Source of the DNA: Oligosphaera ethanolica
GTDB taxonomy: Bacteria; Verrucomicrobiota; Lentisphaeria; Oligosphaerales; Oligosphaeraceae
NCBI RefSeq assembly: GCF_030814695.1
Contig: NZ_JAUSVL010000001.1
Span: forward strand, 4,066,227-4,130,226
DNA: 64,000 bases
Reading direction: 5' to 3'
In this document: positions 9,805 to 17,414 of the stretch, in pieces
Position numbering within the stretch: the stretch's first letter is position 1
Layout: every line of letters begins with the position of its first letter
Notes under the pieces: model-generated
What the model was told of the DNA's origin: nothing
Database searches by the model: none
What the model saw: the letters and a program-made list of their open reading frames with translations, nothing else
Program-made: the position numbers and the translations under genes

Positions 9805-10102
9805 GCCAATGTGGCGCCCTCCAGGCGCAATTCTAACGTGCTATCATACCCCGGGTTGCGGCGCCCCCCGGGCGCCTCACCCGGGGCTATGCATGGTGCG
9901 GCCCTTTGGGCCGAACTTGGCCGATCTGACGACGTGCTTTGTCCGATCCGGGGCCGAAAACCACCATCATTCAATTTCCATGTTTTTGCGCCGTAGGCGC
10001 TTAACCATGCTTAACCCCAGGCTTTAGCCTGGGGACGCAGCCTACCAACAGGCAGTGCCTCGTAGAGGCACCACAGTTTTGGTTATCAATCACTGACCGA
10101 TT
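9805..10102 (+). repeat. Repeat family R2, copy 1 (about 300 bp, multi-hairpin)
   Basis: About 300 bp matching 38264-38560 closely. It is a string of small palindromes: GCGCCCTCCAGGCGC, a nested hairpin with outer arms CCCCGGG/CCCGGGG and inner arms GGCGCCC/GGGCGCC, CGGCCCTTTGGGCCG, GCGCCGTAGGCGC, CCCCAGGCTTTAGCCTGGGG and GTGCCTCGTAGAGGCAC. It ends with CACTGACCGATTG. No coding capacity is convincing. Confidence 0.88.
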
Positions 10103-10170
10103 GACGTGCTGCATGTGGAAAAGTGTTGGCAGCGGGTTGTTTTTTGGTGAAGTGGCGTGACATTACTGCC

Positions 10171-10335
10171 CCTAGGTCTGAGCTTCGCGTGTGAAGCGCA
10201 GGGGAATCCAGTGTGAATCTGGAGCTGTCGCGCAACTGTATGCGGGAACGAAAGTCGCTGAAGCCACTGACGGCTGTGCCGTCGGGAAGGCAAGACGAGT
10301 AGGTTTGAACCCGCGAGTCAGGATACCCTGTGACA
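10171..10335 (+). promoter_or_regulatory. Cobalamin (AdoCbl-type) riboswitch aptamer
   Basis: The conserved core is readable in order: GGGGAATCCAGTGTGAATCT, GGAGCTGTCGCGCAACTGTA, AAGCCACTGACGG, GTCGGGAAGGC and the B12 box end GAGTCAGGATACC. This is the standard aptamer of cobalamin riboswitches, which bind a cobalamin such as adenosylcobalamin and switch off B12 uptake genes. It lies upstream of btuB and is followed by an intrinsic terminator, so control is likely by premature termination. Confidence 0.95.
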
Positions 10336-10400
10336 TAAGTGTACATTCTCGCGTAAGGGATGTGCCGCACTGCTTTCTGCTGTGAGTTCACGGCAACGAA

Positions 10401-10441
10401 GGGTGTTTCCTGCTTGTTTACGCAGGAGACGCCCTTTTTTT
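10401..10441 (+). terminator. Riboswitch expression-platform terminator
   Basis: Arms 10401-10413 (GGGTGTTTCCTGC) and 10422-10434 (GCAGGAGACGCCC) form a 13-bp stem with two G-U pairs, followed directly by seven T residues. It stands between the aptamer and btuB and should form when cobalamin is bound. Confidence 0.85.
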
Positions 10442-10541
10442 GTTGCTGCGGAAACAGCGGCTCAGAGATGGCAGGGGCTGGCTGCGGGCCGGGCGATGCG
10501 CCTGGCGCGGTTGGCCGTCAGAAGGATGGAGTGTTGTGGCG

Positions 10542-12512
10542 ATGAGCGGAAAGAAACGTGCAATGCGGGTGTTGGGTGCGGCGGTGCTGCTAGCTGGTTT
10601 TGCCGGGCTGGCGCAGGAAGCGACCGACGCGGCGGCGGTGCCGGTGGCCGGCGCGGAGCAGGAGCTGGCGCCGGTGGTGGTGACGGCGACGCGGACGGAA
10701 ACGCCGGTGACGCGTCTGGGGCAGTCCGTGGAGTTGATCGGCGCCGAGCAGATCCGTGCGAGCCGTCTGCCCTATGTGACGGACGTTTTGCAGGAAGTAC
10801 CGGGGCTGGACATCAAGAGCAGCGGCACCCGGGACAGCTCGACGACGAATCTGCGCATTCGCGGCATGGAAGGCTATCACAGCAAAATACTGATTGATGG
10901 CGTTCCCTACATTGACTGTGCCGGCACGCAGGCGCAGGGCATGCTGGGCAATATCGCCCTGAATCAGATTGATCATATTGAGGTGGTGAAGGGGGCCACG
11001 AGCCTGCAGGGGTCCATGGCGATGGGCGGCGTGGTGAACATTGTCACGCGGCGCGCGGAAGATGACGGACTGCATGGCAGCGTTGGCGTGGAAGGCGGCA
11101 GTCACGGTCGCATCAACAGCAATGCCAGCCTCTACGGCAAGAACGGCGTGGTGGATTATTTGTTTGGCCTGGGGCGCGAGCGTGAGCGGGGCATTTCCAA
11201 CATGGACGCCAAGCGGGGCACAGTCAACGCGGATGATGACCCCTACCGGGCACAGAATTACAATGGCCGCATTGGCATCCAGCTCGATGAAAATTGGCGT
11301 GCGGAGGTCGGCGGCCTATTCCAGGACATTGACGAAGAGTACGACAACTCATGGACGCCGGCGCGGGGCGACGCGACGTGGATACGTCGGACGATGGGGC
11401 ACGCGCGCCTGGCTGGCAGCGAGCTCTTTGACGGCAAGCTTGACACGCAGTTGCGTTATTCGTGGACGCGGGCGGATCGCTACAGCTATAGTGCGCCGCA
11501 GGACAACACCTACCGCTACACGGGCGACGCCCGCGAGCTGAACTGGCAGGGCACCCTGCATATCAACGAGCGCAATGACTTGACCGCCGGTGTGAACTAT
11601 TCCACGGAGCATGCCCGTAATTACGAATTTTATGCTTTCGACATGAACACCTTCCAGATGGCGCCAGTGACGGGTAGTGGCAAGACCCTCGACCGGCATC
11701 ATCGGACGACCGCGTATTATCTGTCCTACCAGACCGAGCCCGTCGACAACCTGTTCATCAATCTCAACACGCAGTTTCTGGAGCATTCGGCGTTCGGTGA
11801 CGAATGGACGGCCGACGGCGCGGTGCGCTACCTGATTGAGCCAACAGGCACGACGCTCAAAACGAGCATGGGCAAAGGCTATCGTTCTCCCAGCGTGTAC
11901 GAACTTTACGGCGCTCTGCCCGGCATGCAGCTGAGCAATCCCGATCTGGAGCCCGAGACCAGCCGCACCTGGGACCTGGGCATTGAGCAGGACCTGCTGG
12001 ATAAGGCGGTGACGGTCGGCACGACCTATTTCGAAAACCGCGTCGATGATTTCATTGACTATATTTACGATCCGAATACTTGGCTTGGTCAGTATCAGCA
12101 GATTGACGGTACGCGGCGCATTCGCGGCTTCGAGAGTTTTGTGGCCTGGCGGCCGCTGGACGTACTCAGCCTGCGCTTGACGCACACCTACCAGCGGGTG
12201 CGGACGGAAAAAGGCGGCAAGGCCCTCTATACGCCAAAGCAGAAGCTCAGCGCTGACGCGACGTGGCGACCGCTGGCGGACGGGCCCATTGGGGTCAATC
12301 TCGGTGGCGTCTATGTCGGGTCGCGCTGGGCCAGCGAAACGATGAAGTTGGACGACTACGTACTCATGCACGCGACGCTGAGCTACGATTTCAGCAGCGC
12401 TTTGAGCGCTTACGTGCGGGTGGATAATCTACTCAACGAGAACTACACTGTCACTCCCGATTACAAGACTTACGGCCGCTGCTACTACGTGGGCGTAAAC
12501 TACAGCTTCTGA
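10542..12512 (+). CDS. btuB: TonB-dependent vitamin B12 outer-membrane receptor
   Basis: A 656-residue TonB-dependent receptor. A signal peptide is present (AMRVLGAAVLLAGFAGLAQ), then a TonB-box-like PVVVTATRTETPV, a plug domain with VPGLDIKSSG, LRIRGMEGYHSKILIDGVPY and a GATSLQGSMAMGGVVNIVT segment, and a beta-barrel ending in the hydrophobic-aromatic YVGVNYSF expected for outer-membrane barrel insertion. Its size matches BtuB. Substrate is assigned from the cobalamin riboswitch and the downstream btuF/btuD. I chose the ATG at 10542, with GGAG 10 nt upstream; ATG 10563 is possible, and the longer frame overlaps the terminator and is not real. Confidence 0.9.
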   Translation: MSGKKRAMRVLGAAVLLAGFAGLAQEATDAAAVPVAGAEQELAPVVVTATRTETPVTRLGQSVELIGAEQIRASRLPYVTDVLQEVPGLDIKSSGTRDSSTTNLRIRGMEGYHSKILIDGVPYIDCAGTQAQGMLGNIALNQIDHIEVVKGATSLQGSMAMGGVVNIVTRRAEDDGLHGSVGVEGGSHGRINSNASLYGKNGVVDYLFGLGRERERGISNMDAKRGTVNADDDPYRAQNYNGRIGIQLDENWRAEVGGLFQDIDEEYDNSWTPARGDATWIRRTMGHARLAGSELFDGKLDTQLRYSWTRADRYSYSAPQDNTYRYTGDARELNWQGTLHINERNDLTAGVNYSTEHARNYEFYAFDMNTFQMAPVTGSGKTLDRHHRTTAYYLSYQTEPVDNLFINLNTQFLEHSAFGDEWTADGAVRYLIEPTGTTLKTSMGKGYRSPSVYELYGALPGMQLSNPDLEPETSRTWDLGIEQDLLDKAVTVGTTYFENRVDDFIDYIYDPNTWLGQYQQIDGTRRIRGFESFVAWRPLDVLSLRLTHTYQRVRTEKGGKALYTPKQKLSADATWRPLADGPIGVNLGGVYVGSRWASETMKLDDYVLMHATLSYDFSSALSAYVRVDNLLNENYTVTPDYKTYGRCYYVGVNYSF

Positions 12513-12540
12513 ATAATCACCGGATGGCAAGCCAGTCGGT

Positions 12541-12735
12541 GTGGAGTTCCATTGCCTCTTTGGTCCCAGTCAGCTTCGCCGACTGGGACCAAAGAGGCCG
12601 AGGTACACGAACATAGAGGGCGTTATACCCAGGGCGGCGCGCGCTTTCAGCGCGGCTTGCCCTGGGCTATCTTGTTTCGCCCCGTTGGGGCTTCTGCCGC
12701 TTTGCGGCGATGCATTACCACTGGGGGTGATGTAT
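12541..12735 (+). repeat. Palindromic intergenic module, family R3, copy B
   Basis: It begins with an 18-bp perfect hairpin (arms 12554-12571 and 12581-12598, loop AGCTTCGCC), continues with an outer CCCAGGGC/GCCCTGGG stem enclosing GCGCTTTCAGCGC, and ends in GCCGCTTTGCGGC. Copies are at 32168-32345, 9129-9254 and, inverted, 29975-30045. It fills the btuB-btuF gap; no gene seen. Confidence 0.85.
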
Positions 12736-12799
12736 CCAGTGGAATTGTCGTGGGAGCAAAAAGCCCTGTAACATCGTTATACAAGAGTATTGGAACGTA

Positions 12800-13798
12800 A
12801 TGAGCAAGCGAGATTTCAGTATATGTGCGTTATTGGCGTTGTGTGTGGCCCTGGTTTCGTCCTGCGGGCCAAAGCCAAAGGCGGCCATGCGTGACCAAGA
12901 GGCTGGCGCCAGTGCCAGTGCCAGTGCCAGTGCCAGAGCGGGCGTGGGCGCGGGCGTGGCTGATGCCAGCGTTGCCGGCGGGCGTTTTGCGTCGGCGCGG
13001 CGGATCGTGTCATTTGCGCCGTCCTTGACGGAGATGCTATTTGCGCTGGGGCTGGGCGAACGAGTGGTTGGGGTGTCGGAGTACTGCGTTTACCCGCCAG
13101 AGGCGAAGGCCTTGCCGAAGGTGGGCGGCTTCTTGAATCCGAATGTGGAGATGGTAGTGCGCCTGCGGGCGGACTGCGTGGTGCTATTTGCCAATCACGA
13201 CAAAGTGGTCAAGCAGTTGGCCCAGCTGGGCATTCCCACGCTGGTAGTGCGTGGCGATACCCTTAGCGAAATCATGGCGACGTTCGCAGTATTGGGACGG
13301 GAATTCGAGTGCGAAGAACGCTCAGACGCCATACTGGCCGACATTGACGCGCGCATGACACGTATCCGCACGCGTTGTGCCGAGCGGCCGCCATTGCGGG
13401 TGCTGACGGTGATCTGGCGCGAACGCGGTGTGGGCACGCTGCGTGGCCTGCAGGCCGCAGCGAACGACGGCTATTACAGCGAGTTGCTGCGTCTGGCGGG
13501 CGCGCGGGCGTTGCCGCAGGGCACGGCGTCGAAGTACCCGAGTTTGTCCGTTGAGGGCATTCTTGAGCTCAATCCCGACGTGGTTTTTGAGTTGGTGAAT
13601 GACATCACGGTGACGTCGGCGGCGGACCTGGCGCAGGTTCGGGCAGACTGGCAGGTCCTGCCGGAGTTGGCGGCAGTGAAGAACGAGCGCCTGTATATTA
13701 TCACTGACGACTACGCGACCATACCCGGTCCGCGCTTCATCCTGTTGGCTGAGAAGCTCGCGCGGCATTTACATCCGGACATTGATTGGGACCGATGA
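12800..13798 (+). CDS. btuF: Cobalamin ABC transporter substrate-binding lipoprotein
   Basis: A 332-residue periplasmic-binding protein of the BtuF/FhuD (helical backbone) type. The N-terminus is a lipoprotein signal ending VSSC, so Cys22 should be lipidated. A low-complexity Ala-Ser linker (ASASASASAR, from a GCCAGT hexamer array) follows. The binding fold begins RRIVSFAPSLTEMLFALGLG and has VVGVSEYC, VVLFANHDKVVKQLAQLGIP and a late Glu/Asn-rich VFELVND segment, all typical of cluster A-II binding proteins. It follows btuB downstream of the cobalamin riboswitch and its TGA overlaps the ATG of the ATPase gene (ATGA). Iron-siderophore binding is the main alternative and is less likely given the riboswitch. 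Confidence 0.85.
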   Translation: MSKRDFSICALLALCVALVSSCGPKPKAAMRDQEAGASASASASARAGVGAGVADASVAGGRFASARRIVSFAPSLTEMLFALGLGERVVGVSEYCVYPPEAKALPKVGGFLNPNVEMVVRLRADCVVLFANHDKVVKQLAQLGIPTLVVRGDTLSEIMATFAVLGREFECEERSDAILADIDARMTRIRTRCAERPPLRVLTVIWRERGVGTLRGLQAAANDGYYSELLRLAGARALPQGTASKYPSLSVEGILELNPDVVFELVNDITVTSAADLAQVRADWQVLPELAAVKNERLYIITDDYATIPGPRFILLAEKLARHLHPDIDWDR

Positions 13799-14580
13799 CA
13801 GCAAGCGACAGCATACTTGAGCTTGAGCACCTGCAGCTCAGCCTCGGCGGTGCTCACATCCTGCGGGATGTGAGCTTGACGATTCGTCGCGGCGAGTACT
13901 GCAGCCTGATCGGTCCCAATGGTGCCGGGAAGTCCACCTTGCTCAAATGCATCAACGGCATATACAGCCAGTGGCGCGGGCGCATTGTGATCGCTGGCGC
14001 GGACGCGCGGCACTGTTCTCGGCGGGCCATCGCCCGACAGGTCGGCTATGTGCCGCAGCACAGCGGCGTTCTGCCGGGCTACCGGGTGCGCGAGTTCTTG
14101 TTGATGAGCCGGTATGCTCAGCTGGACAGCTGGGGCGGCCCAGGCCAGAATGACCGCGAGGCGGTGGACCGGGCGATGCAACGCACGGGTATTCGCGCGC
14201 TGGCCAATCGCACCTTGCCGACGCTCAGCGGCGGCGAGGCCCAGAAGGTCTTTATCGCGGCGGCGCTGGTGCAGGCCACGCCGATTCTGCTGTTGGACGA
14301 ACCGACGACCTTCTTGGACCCGCGTTTTCAGCACGAAGTCAACCAGCTGGTGGTGGAGTTGAATCGCCAGGAGGGCATCACGGTGCTGTCGGTGTCACAT
14401 GATTTGAACAGCGCTATTCAGTACTCGGATCGCCTGCTAGCCATGAAGGACGGCGAACTGCGCCATAGTCTGGACCCGAATGCGGTCATGGATAGCTCGG
14501 CGCTGGCAGAGCTCTTCGATACGCGCTTCTGCGCGCTGGCACACCCGCGTAGCGGCAAGCCGCTGCTTATACCGGAATAG
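13795..14580 (+). CDS. btuD: Cobalamin/siderophore-type ABC transporter ATP-binding protein
   Basis: A 261-residue ABC ATPase with Walker A GPNGAGKST, Q-loop region VPQHSGVLP, signature LSGGEAQK, Walker B ILLLDEPTT and H-loop VSHD. The sequence type (FeCT/BtuD/FecE group) matches importers of B12 and siderophores. Its ATG overlaps the btuF stop in ATGA, so the two are translationally coupled. The expected membrane permease (btuC) is missing: after this gene come only 50-bp tandem repeats and an unrelated leftward gene. The permease must be encoded elsewhere or shared with another system. Confidence 0.88.
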   Translation: MTASDSILELEHLQLSLGGAHILRDVSLTIRRGEYCSLIGPNGAGKSTLLKCINGIYSQWRGRIVIAGADARHCSRRAIARQVGYVPQHSGVLPGYRVREFLLMSRYAQLDSWGGPGQNDREAVDRAMQRTGIRALANRTLPTLSGGEAQKVFIAAALVQATPILLLDEPTTFLDPRFQHEVNQLVVELNRQEGITVLSVSHDLNSAIQYSDRLLAMKDGELRHSLDPNAVMDSSALAELFDTRFCALAHPRSGKPLLIPE

Positions 14581-14628
14581 GGCGCGGGGTCTGCTTTTTT
14601 TCTCACGCGCAGGCGCAAAGGCGCAAAG

Positions 14629-14828
14629 AAGGCGTTTTCTATCCGCAGATTACGCAGATTCTCGCAGATTTAGCCGCGAAGGCGTTTTCTATCCGCAGAT
14701 TACGCAGATTCGCGCAGATTTAGCCGCGAAGGCGTTTTCTATCCGCAGATTACGCAGATTCACGCAGATTTTGGCGCGAAGGCGTTTTCTATCCGCAGAT
14801 TACGCAGATTCACGCAGATTTTGGTGGC
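14629..14828 (+). repeat. Four tandem 50-bp repeats built from CGCAGATT
   Basis: Units start at 14629, 14679, 14729 and 14779. Each reads AAGGCGTTTTCTATCCGCAG, then ATTACGCAGATT, then a variable dinucleotide before CGCAGATTT and a variable GC-rich end. The unit core also occurs singly at about 37776, 37885 and 53337. Nothing else is recognised in the 376-bp gap 14581-14956. Confidence 0.93.
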
Positions 14829-14956
14829 GTGGCTTGCCGCTGCGCGGCAATTCAGGCCGCCGAGTATAAGGCACGAAGGAGGGGCGGGCGTCTAGTGCCG
14901 CGCTGCTTGCCACGCGGGAATTTTTGTCCCACGCGAAGGCGTGGTTGCCGTGCCTA

Positions 14957-15829
14957 TCATGCCTGTTTGGCGGGGCGTTTGAGTCGTGCGGCTTCTTTTT
15001 CGCCGAAGCGTTGCCAGCGGGTGGTGATCTGGGTGACGACGCGTTGGTATTCCGTCTCGCGGCGTTTTTCGGTCCATGGCGTGGCCAGCAGGTAGGCATT
15101 GAGGAACGCGTTGGGCATGGCCAGGTCGTAGCACCCGGCCTGGAGGAGGAGATTGTAGCAGAATTGGGCGAGATTGCGGCGCTGGCAGAGAAATGGCGGT
15201 GGGCATGGCCAGAGCCGCGTGCGGTCGTTGTCCAGGTAGAAGAGCCTGTGGGTGGCGGTGTCGAGGCAGGCGTTGCGGGGGAGGAAGTCGCCGTGGACGA
15301 AATGGTCGGCGTGGAAGCGCTGGAGTTCGGCACCGCAGCGAGTGAGAATGTCTTCCCGGGCTGGGCCGGCTAGTGTTTGCAGCAGTTCTTCGACGGTCGG
15401 CTGGACGAGTTCGGCGCTGACGAAGAGTTCGTGCGGGTAGCCCCAGGGGCCGCGCCGGCAGCGTGCGCCGAGGACGGGCAGTGGGCAGAAGTGGCCCTTG
15501 CGGAGCATGGCCGAGCAGGTGAGGAAGATGCGCTGGCCACGCGAGGGCAGCACAGTCCAGCGGAGGTGGCTGAGCATCTCGCGATTTTTGATGACGCCGT
15601 CATTTTTTGCGCGCATGTATTTGGCATAGAGCGCACCGCGGTCGGTCTGGTGTCTGGTGATGGTTCGGCAGGGCAGATCCAGAATGATCTTGGCGCTGTG
15701 TTCCTGCAGCCAGGCGTCGATGTCCTGGAAAGCGGGCAGGTCCTGCCAGTCGGCGTGGACCCAGCCGTACCAGCCATGAGCGTGGAAAGGTGCCGGCGTT
15801 GGCATCGTGGAGCGGTCGGTGCTTGTCAT
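14957..15829 (-). CDS. Lipopolysaccharide core kinase-like protein (RfaP/KdkA/InaA type)
   Basis: A 290-residue protein with a minimal protein-kinase-like catalytic core: HFVHGDFLPRNACLD gives the HxDxxxxN catalytic loop and RLFYLDNDRTRLW the metal-binding Asp segment. This arrangement is found in Kdo/heptose kinases and InaA-like proteins that phosphorylate the LPS inner core at the cytoplasmic face. The N-terminal lobe holds a TDRGALYAKYMRAK segment with a candidate ATP-contacting Lys. No strong ribosome-binding site was found for the ATG at 15829, and ATG 15805 is an alternative. The gene stands alone between repeats and the prepilin gene, so context adds nothing. Confidence 0.65.
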   Translation of the reverse strand: MTSTDRSTMPTPAPFHAHGWYGWVHADWQDLPAFQDIDAWLQEHSAKIILDLPCRTITRHQTDRGALYAKYMRAKNDGVIKNREMLSHLRWTVLPSRGQRIFLTCSAMLRKGHFCPLPVLGARCRRGPWGYPHELFVSAELVQPTVEELLQTLAGPAREDILTRCGAELQRFHADHFVHGDFLPRNACLDTATHRLFYLDNDRTRLWPCPPPFLCQRRNLAQFCYNLLLQAGCYDLAMPNAFLNAYLLATPWTEKRRETEYQRVVTQITTRWQRFGEKEAARLKRPAKQA

Positions 15830-16051
15830 GCGATGTACTTGGGGGGCTGTCAGACGTGGTCATGAATGATGCCGCAGGTAGGGCTGGACGGGGCAAGGCC
15901 ACAATATAAGGTCGCGGGCGGGCGATGCGAATACGCCGGCTGTAAAGGCGTGATGGGGTAGCGGGGCAAGGCGCACAATGGTCCTGCGAGCAAATGGTGG
16001 TTCGCCGACCAAAGGTCTGTCGCCAGGACCAAAGATTTTTTTGACGGTCTC

Positions 16052-16080
16052 TTGTTATGTGCACCGATTTGATGTACAAT
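16052..16080 (+). promoter_or_regulatory. Candidate sigma-70 promoter of the prepilin gene
   Basis: TTGTTA and TACAAT are separated by 17 bp and end 75 bp upstream of the prepilin ATG. Nothing else is recognised in the 325-bp gap 15830-16154. Confidence 0.5.
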
Positions 16081-16154
16081 CAAGACGTTGATGTGAGGGG
16101 TTGCGGTTTCCCAACCCAGTGACCGAGCGCGTAACCAAGCAACGGAGAACGACC

Positions 16155-16841
16155 ATGAAGAAACGCCTGTTCACCCTGATTGAGCTTTTGGTTGTGATTG
16201 CCATCATCGCTATTTTAGCGGCCATGTTGCTGCCGGCTTTGGCGAAGGCGCGGGACAAGGCGCGGCAGATCAGCTGCACGAGCCAGCTGAAGCAGATTGG
16301 CTTGGCCATGGGCATGTACATGGATGAATTTGCACGCGCGCCTTATCAGCAGAATTCCGAGAATGGCAATCATCCGTCCGATACGCCCGGATCCCTGATC
16401 TACAAGCTCAAGGATTACGTCGGTGACAGTAAGATCTGGAAATGCCCGACGACCGTGCGGGTTGCCGGCGAGACTGCGACGTTGATTTTCAACAGCTACT
16501 TCTTCAACGGCGCGGTGTTTCAGACCGCCATCGCGCAGAGCGATGTGGCCTTTCCTTCCGAGATGGCCTTCGCCCGGGATTTTTCTGATCAGCGCAACTG
16601 CGCCTGCCAACGGCCAAATTGGAATGCCGCTGTAACCGGCGACATGCTTAGCTCAACCGGGTGGTATCAAATCTTGGTTGACGATAGCCGTTTTGACCGT
16701 CGGCACAACAACGGGGGCAATTTCCCGTACATGGACGGCCATGTCGGCTGGCTGGCGACTGCTGCGGTCAATTGCGGGACTTTTGGCTTGACGCCGACCA
16801 CCAATCGCCTCAATACGGTAAATTCCACCATTCGTCGCTGA
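16155..16841 (+). CDS. Type IV pilin-like (type II secretion) prepilin, PVC-type
   Basis: A 228-residue protein with an N-terminal class III signal: basic MKKR, then [20 protein letters not shown] with the conserved Glu at +5 after the presumed cleavage, then a hydrophobic helix and an amphipathic segment [12 protein letters not shown]. The C-terminal part has [17 protein letters not shown], the H-x9-DG motif of the prepilin-like proteins massively expanded in Lentisphaerota and Planctomycetota. The residue before Phe is Leu, not the usual Gly, which is common in this lineage as far as I recall. GGAGA precedes the ATG by 8 nt. The exact role (pseudopilus, surface fibre) is not readable. Confidence 0.9.
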   Translation: MKKRLFTLIELLVVIAIIAILAAMLLPALAKARDKARQISCTSQLKQIGLAMGMYMDEFARAPYQQNSENGNHPSDTPGSLIYKLKDYVGDSKIWKCPTTVRVAGETATLIFNSYFFNGAVFQTAIAQSDVAFPSEMAFARDFSDQRNCACQRPNWNAAVTGDMLSSTGWYQILVDDSRFDRRHNNGGNFPYMDGHVGWLATAAVNCGTFGLTPTTNRLNTVNSTIRR

Positions 16842-16875
16842 TTGGGGTGCAGACGCACCGAGCTTAATCAGTCGC

Positions 16876-16911
16876 AGCCCCCGAGGCATATCTGCCCCGG
16901 GGGCTTTTTTT
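16876..16911 (+). terminator. Intrinsic terminator of the prepilin gene
   Basis: AGCCCCCG (16876-16883) pairs with CGGGGGCT (16898-16905), followed by a run of seven T residues. Confidence 0.88.
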
Positions 16912-16941
16912 GTGCTGGGAATATGCGTCTGGATGGTCAAC

Positions 16942-17058
16942 GGTGGACACGGTGGACACGGTGGACACGGTGGACACGGTGGACACGGTGGACACGGTGG
17001 ACACGGTGGACACGGTGGACACGGTGGACACGGTGGACATGGTGGACATGGTGGACTG
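16942..17058 (+). repeat. Thirteen tandem 9-bp repeats (GGTGGACAC)
   Basis: Ten perfect GGTGGACAC units, two GGTGGACAT units and a final GGTGGACTG. All six frames are open through the array, which makes spurious ORFs such as WTR-, HGG- and STV-repeat peptides; none has supporting signals. The rest of the gap 16912-17316 shows nothing else I recognise. Confidence 0.95.
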
Positions 17059-17316
17059 GGACGGGGTGATGGCTGGGGCGGACACATAGGTCCGCCCCTA
17101 CGGGATTTGCCGGCCCACGCCGGCCATTGCCGGTGTGGTGCTACTGCGCGGCCATGCTGGTGACCGCGTCGAAGGGGCTTACTCAAAAACGGTCAGAATT
17201 GGCGAAAACGCGCGTGTTGTTTATTACAAAAATGTATAAAATGGTGCTGCGAGAGTTATAGCCAATGGCGTATATAACAACCGACGGTAAAGCAAGTTGT
17301 GTAATCTGGTTGTTAT

Positions 17317-17331
17317 TGGCATGTCCTCTGC
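17317..17331 (+). promoter_or_regulatory. Candidate sigma-54 promoter for glnK-amtB
   Basis: TGGCAT-N5-CTGC matches the sigma-54 consensus TGGCAC-N5-TTGC at the invariant GG and GC with correct spacing, 84 bp upstream of the glnK ATG. glnK-amtB operons are classic sigma-54/NtrC targets, which makes the match credible. Confidence 0.5.
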
Positions 17332-17414
17332 TAAAGGGGGTGTCGGCAGCGGCTGGAGGCGCCCCAGCGGCTGCGGGTATGAAGACGTGAACAAACAACA
17401 CAGACGGGGACACC

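Noticed and set aside
9117..10027. Several 60-180 codon ORFs in the 9.1-10.1 kb region
   Set aside because: They lie in repeat modules that recur elsewhere, have no ribosome-binding sites and are rich in Arg/Pro/Gly.
14629..14828. Possible CRISPR array
   Set aside because: The 50-bp units are contiguous with no unique spacers between them, and no cas genes are in the window.
16942..17058. Possible CRISPR or origin iterons
   Set aside because: Head-to-tail 9-bp units without spacers; no replication gene is adjacent.
16842..17186. Reading frames with WTR, HGG, STV or PPC repeats
   Set aside because: They are produced by the 9-bp array, which is open in all frames; there are no start signals or flanking protein sequence.
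17217..17240. TTGTTT...TATAAA as a sigma-70 promoter for glnK
   Set aside because: The spacer is only 12 bp; the sigma-54-type site at 17317 is better placed.
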